NCBI GenBank assembly: GCA_947044365.1
Contig: OX345636.1
Span: forward strand, 6,344,001 to 6,408,000
Source: Petrosia ficiformis
Lineage: Eukaryota > Porifera > Demospongiae > Haplosclerida > Petrosiidae
Length of the DNA stretch: 64,000 nt
Direction: 5' to 3'
Shown piece after piece: positions 61,438-64,000 of the stretch (positions are counted from its first letter, which is position 1; every line of letters begins with the position of its first letter). The notes below the pieces were generated by a model. That model was not told where the DNA came from. It ran no database searches and saw nothing but the letters and a program-made list of their open reading frames with translations. The position numbers were made by a program, and so were the translations under genes.

Positions 61438-61642
61438 ATACGTTTTGAAGCATGGGCCAAATTGGCTCAAAAATGGTTAGTGTGTGCACCATTGGGAAGA
61501 CATCTTGAACAAAGAGTTAATGGTGTTAGTGACAATATAATCATAATTAACTGCACCACTGGCCCAAAGCGAGAACTGTCCAGTACCAAATAAGAAGCTT
61601 TTTGGGTTAATGGTGCGCCATATAAGATTATCAAAAACACTG
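61438..61642. repeat. ~205-bp dispersed repeat, copy 2
   Basis: Partner of 49608-49815. It lies inside the extra block of copy B. Confidence 0.75.
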
Positions 61643-62809
61643 GTGTGCTATGAAGTTGAATATTGAAGATTTGATATAATTATGTATTCTCATAATACAG
61701 ATATCTCAATAGTAATTTTGAGAAAAATTAGACAAAGAAGGAAAGAAGCATGGTTCTCACTAGGCTATTAGGTGATGATGATGCACCACCATTTACACAG
61801 TTTGTACCACCAATTAAGCTCTGGAATTCAACCTGCACCACCATGACTCTACACCATGACTCTACATAAATACATTATTACACTGTCTATGCATTATAGC
61901 TACTACTACAAAAAGCCACTTGAACTAATTTTGGCACACTAAACTGGATGTTTAAAATTTATACTTGCACCACCAATTACTAAAATTCTAATGAGAATAC
62001 TAGAAAGAATTATAATAAGTCCAGCTGTTAGAAAGTAAGGAATTTGATTATGTACTAATCCATATCTCTCTATTGAATGTTTCATTATCACTCACATGCA
62101 TTTATCATACCCATTCATCTACAGTAAAATTGTACATTGATTCATAGTGAACTGCTTTAGTATGGGGGATGTAGTTGTCCATACTATATTCTTGTAGATA
62201 GTCTGAAGATATCTCTCCACAAGAAATGCTTTGAAATGTACTATTTGAGATCCTTGTAATTGAGTCTGTATAATCACTTACTTGCTTACCAGGTGGAGAA
62301 ACATTTTCTTGTGGACAGAAATTTGAGGTTCCCTATTTTATGAAATCATATACATGTATGACTGCATACATGTATAATGTAATCCAGACTTTGACTTTTG
62401 TTTCCATACATGTATATAATTATGTACAATTTACAGAATATACTAAAAAGAATATATCTATTCAAGATGTTCTTCTGTCATGATCCAAGTTTTCCAAGAA
62501 CAGGATCAGAATCAGAAGATGGAGTTATATTTCAATGCCTAGATCTCTAAAATGGAAGCTGATATATTAGGTCAGAATTTATCTGTTTGTTTGTGAGCTA
62601 AATAATAATAATTATATGAAATGTCAGGTCATGTAGTAAAATGTATGTAATTATGCGGTTTAGTATTGCAGGGAAAATATTTAGCTTAGCAAGATATCAT
62701 TTGGTCATCTAATATTCATTAAAATTAATTCATGTACATGTATAAGGTCACATATGTGATTTCATTTGTTTCCCAAACCCTACTACCAACAGTATTACAA
62801 CCTGTTTGT

Positions 62810-63505
62810 ACATGTACAAGTATAACTCTATACCCAAATATTGAGTACTCATCTTATATATTAGTACATGTACATGTATAACCCTGACCCAATATTGAGT
62901 ACTCATCTTTCATATTAGTACATGTACATGTATAACCATCTTATATATTAGTACATGTACATGTATAACCCTGTACCCAATATTGAGTACTCATCTTTCA
63001 TATTTAGTACATGTACATGTATAACCATATACCCAAATATTGAGTACTCATCTTTCATATTAGTACATGTACATGTATAACCATATACCCAAATATTGAG
63101 TACTCATCTTATATATTAGTACATGTACATGTATAACCCTGTACCCAATATTGAGTACTCATCTTTCATATTTAGTACATGTACATGTATAACCATATAC
63201 CCAAATATTGAGTACTCATCTTATATATTAGTACATGTACATGTATAACCCATACCCAATATTGAGTATTCATCTTTCATATTAGTACATGTATATGTAT
63301 AACCCTATACCCAATATCGAGTACTCATCTTTCATATTAGTACATGTACATGTATAACCCTATACACAATATTGAGTACTCATCTTTCGTATTAGTACAT
63401 GTACATGTATAACCATATTCCCAATATTGAGTACTCATCTTTCATATTAGTACATGTACATGTACATATAACCATATACCCGAATATTGAGTACTCATCT
63501 TAAAC
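62810..63505. repeat. 55-bp tandem array, second copy
   Basis: About 13 imperfect copies of the unit seen at 16986-17436, with more variation in length. Confidence 0.92.
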
Positions 63506-64000
63506 CAGTATACATGTAAGTGTTGATACAAGTCACATGTACATGTACATAAGTGTTACTTTGTTTCTGTATTACTTGTTAGACATAGGAGTGTATCAAC
63601 AAGATTATGAGTTGTCTGGTGTGTGTATGTACACATGTCCTTTTTCATTATATAAGTACATGTATGTACACATGTTTTTTTATGTACATGTATGCATTAT
63701 GTTTCGTGTACATGCATGTGCATGTGTTTATACATTTACAGTTGTATGTACTTGTACATGTACATGTGGAAATTAGGTAAAAGCTATGAAAAGTGTGTGT
63801 GGACCAGGATAATTTAGGCTGACCATATCCACTTTTATGATGAAATTATAAGTAGATGACATGGGTGTACATTACTGAATAAAATTTCAGCAATTTGTGG
63901 TATACAGTAGTTGAATGTGCATGTGTGTCACAAGTCTACAGTACTATAACAGTAACATATTACATATCTTTTTTAGATAACTATTATGTGCAGGTTCAGA
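63506..64000. other. End of window; repeat-related, no gene
   Basis: 63505-63900 is similar to 28300-28480 (AAGTGTTGATACAAGTCACATG, TTTCAGCA..TTGT). The open stretch at 63537-63776 is made of TACATGTA and TGTATG motifs and is not accepted as coding. Confidence 0.55.

Larger units (their letters stand above)
58440..62809. repeat. Segmental duplication, copy B
   Basis: Matches 14740-16985 in order and orientation, with an extra block of about 1.3 kb at 60720-62040 that contains the 30-bp repeat and the 205-bp repeat below. Non-coding as far as I can see. Confidence 0.8.

Overview
The window looks like nuclear DNA of an early-branching animal, most likely a sponge. It is AT-rich, its protein-coding exons are short and separated by GT-AG introns, and its recognisable host genes are TRAF-type (RING, coiled coil, MATH) exons of the sort expanded in sponges and cnidarians. 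The mobile elements (Tc1/mariner with an intron, Ty3/gypsy, DIRS/Ngaro-like, Crypton-like, hAT-like, many MITEs) are also typical of such genomes. The species assignment is inference; there is no rRNA or mitochondrial marker to confirm it. The self-complementary motif TACATGTA is scattered through almost every non-coding stretch.

Layout. 0.3-1.4 kb: a Tc1 transposase on the minus strand, apparently intact once a 56-base intron is removed. 1.7-5.3 kb: an hAT-like MITE, a 36-bp minisatellite, palindromic repeats and three direct copies of a roughly 480-bp unit with long CT tracts. 7.7-8.6 kb: the 3' end of a decayed Ty3/gypsy element (LTR, polypurine tract, integrase). 9.3-11 kb: three copies of one MITE family arranged as a large palindrome. 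13-23 kb: three minus-strand MATH-domain exons, one broken. 24-26 kb: an 82-bp tandem array running into another MITE copy. 28-40 kb: a mosaic of segmental duplications interrupted by a DIRS/Ngaro-like element with nested direct repeats, a rearranged gypsy RT fragment carrying a foldback element, and two TIR elements holding short unknown ORFs. 41-44 kb: a RING-coiled-coil-MATH TRAF-like gene on the minus strand, with two in-frame TAG codons. 44-46.5 kb: two possible small upstream exons and a 76-bp satellite. 47-58 kb: mostly repeats, a 32-bp satellite, an hAT MITE with a clean 8-bp target duplication, an 850-bp TIR element, and two separate fragments of Crypton-like tyrosine recombinases. 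58-63.5 kb: a second, diverged copy of the 14-17.4 kb region, ending in the same 55-bp tandem array.

How the parts relate. The only host gene family seen is TRAF/MATH. Its exon junctions share one intron phase (phase 1), which would let MATH exons be duplicated and joined without breaking frame, and three of the four MATH exons in the window still have a full-length domain. Everything else is mobile or tandem-repeat DNA, much of it nested, so that insertions can be dated relative to one another by comparing duplicated segments with and without them. I saw no RNA genes apart from one weak tRNA-like/SINE remnant, no CRISPR arrays and no bacterial-style operons.
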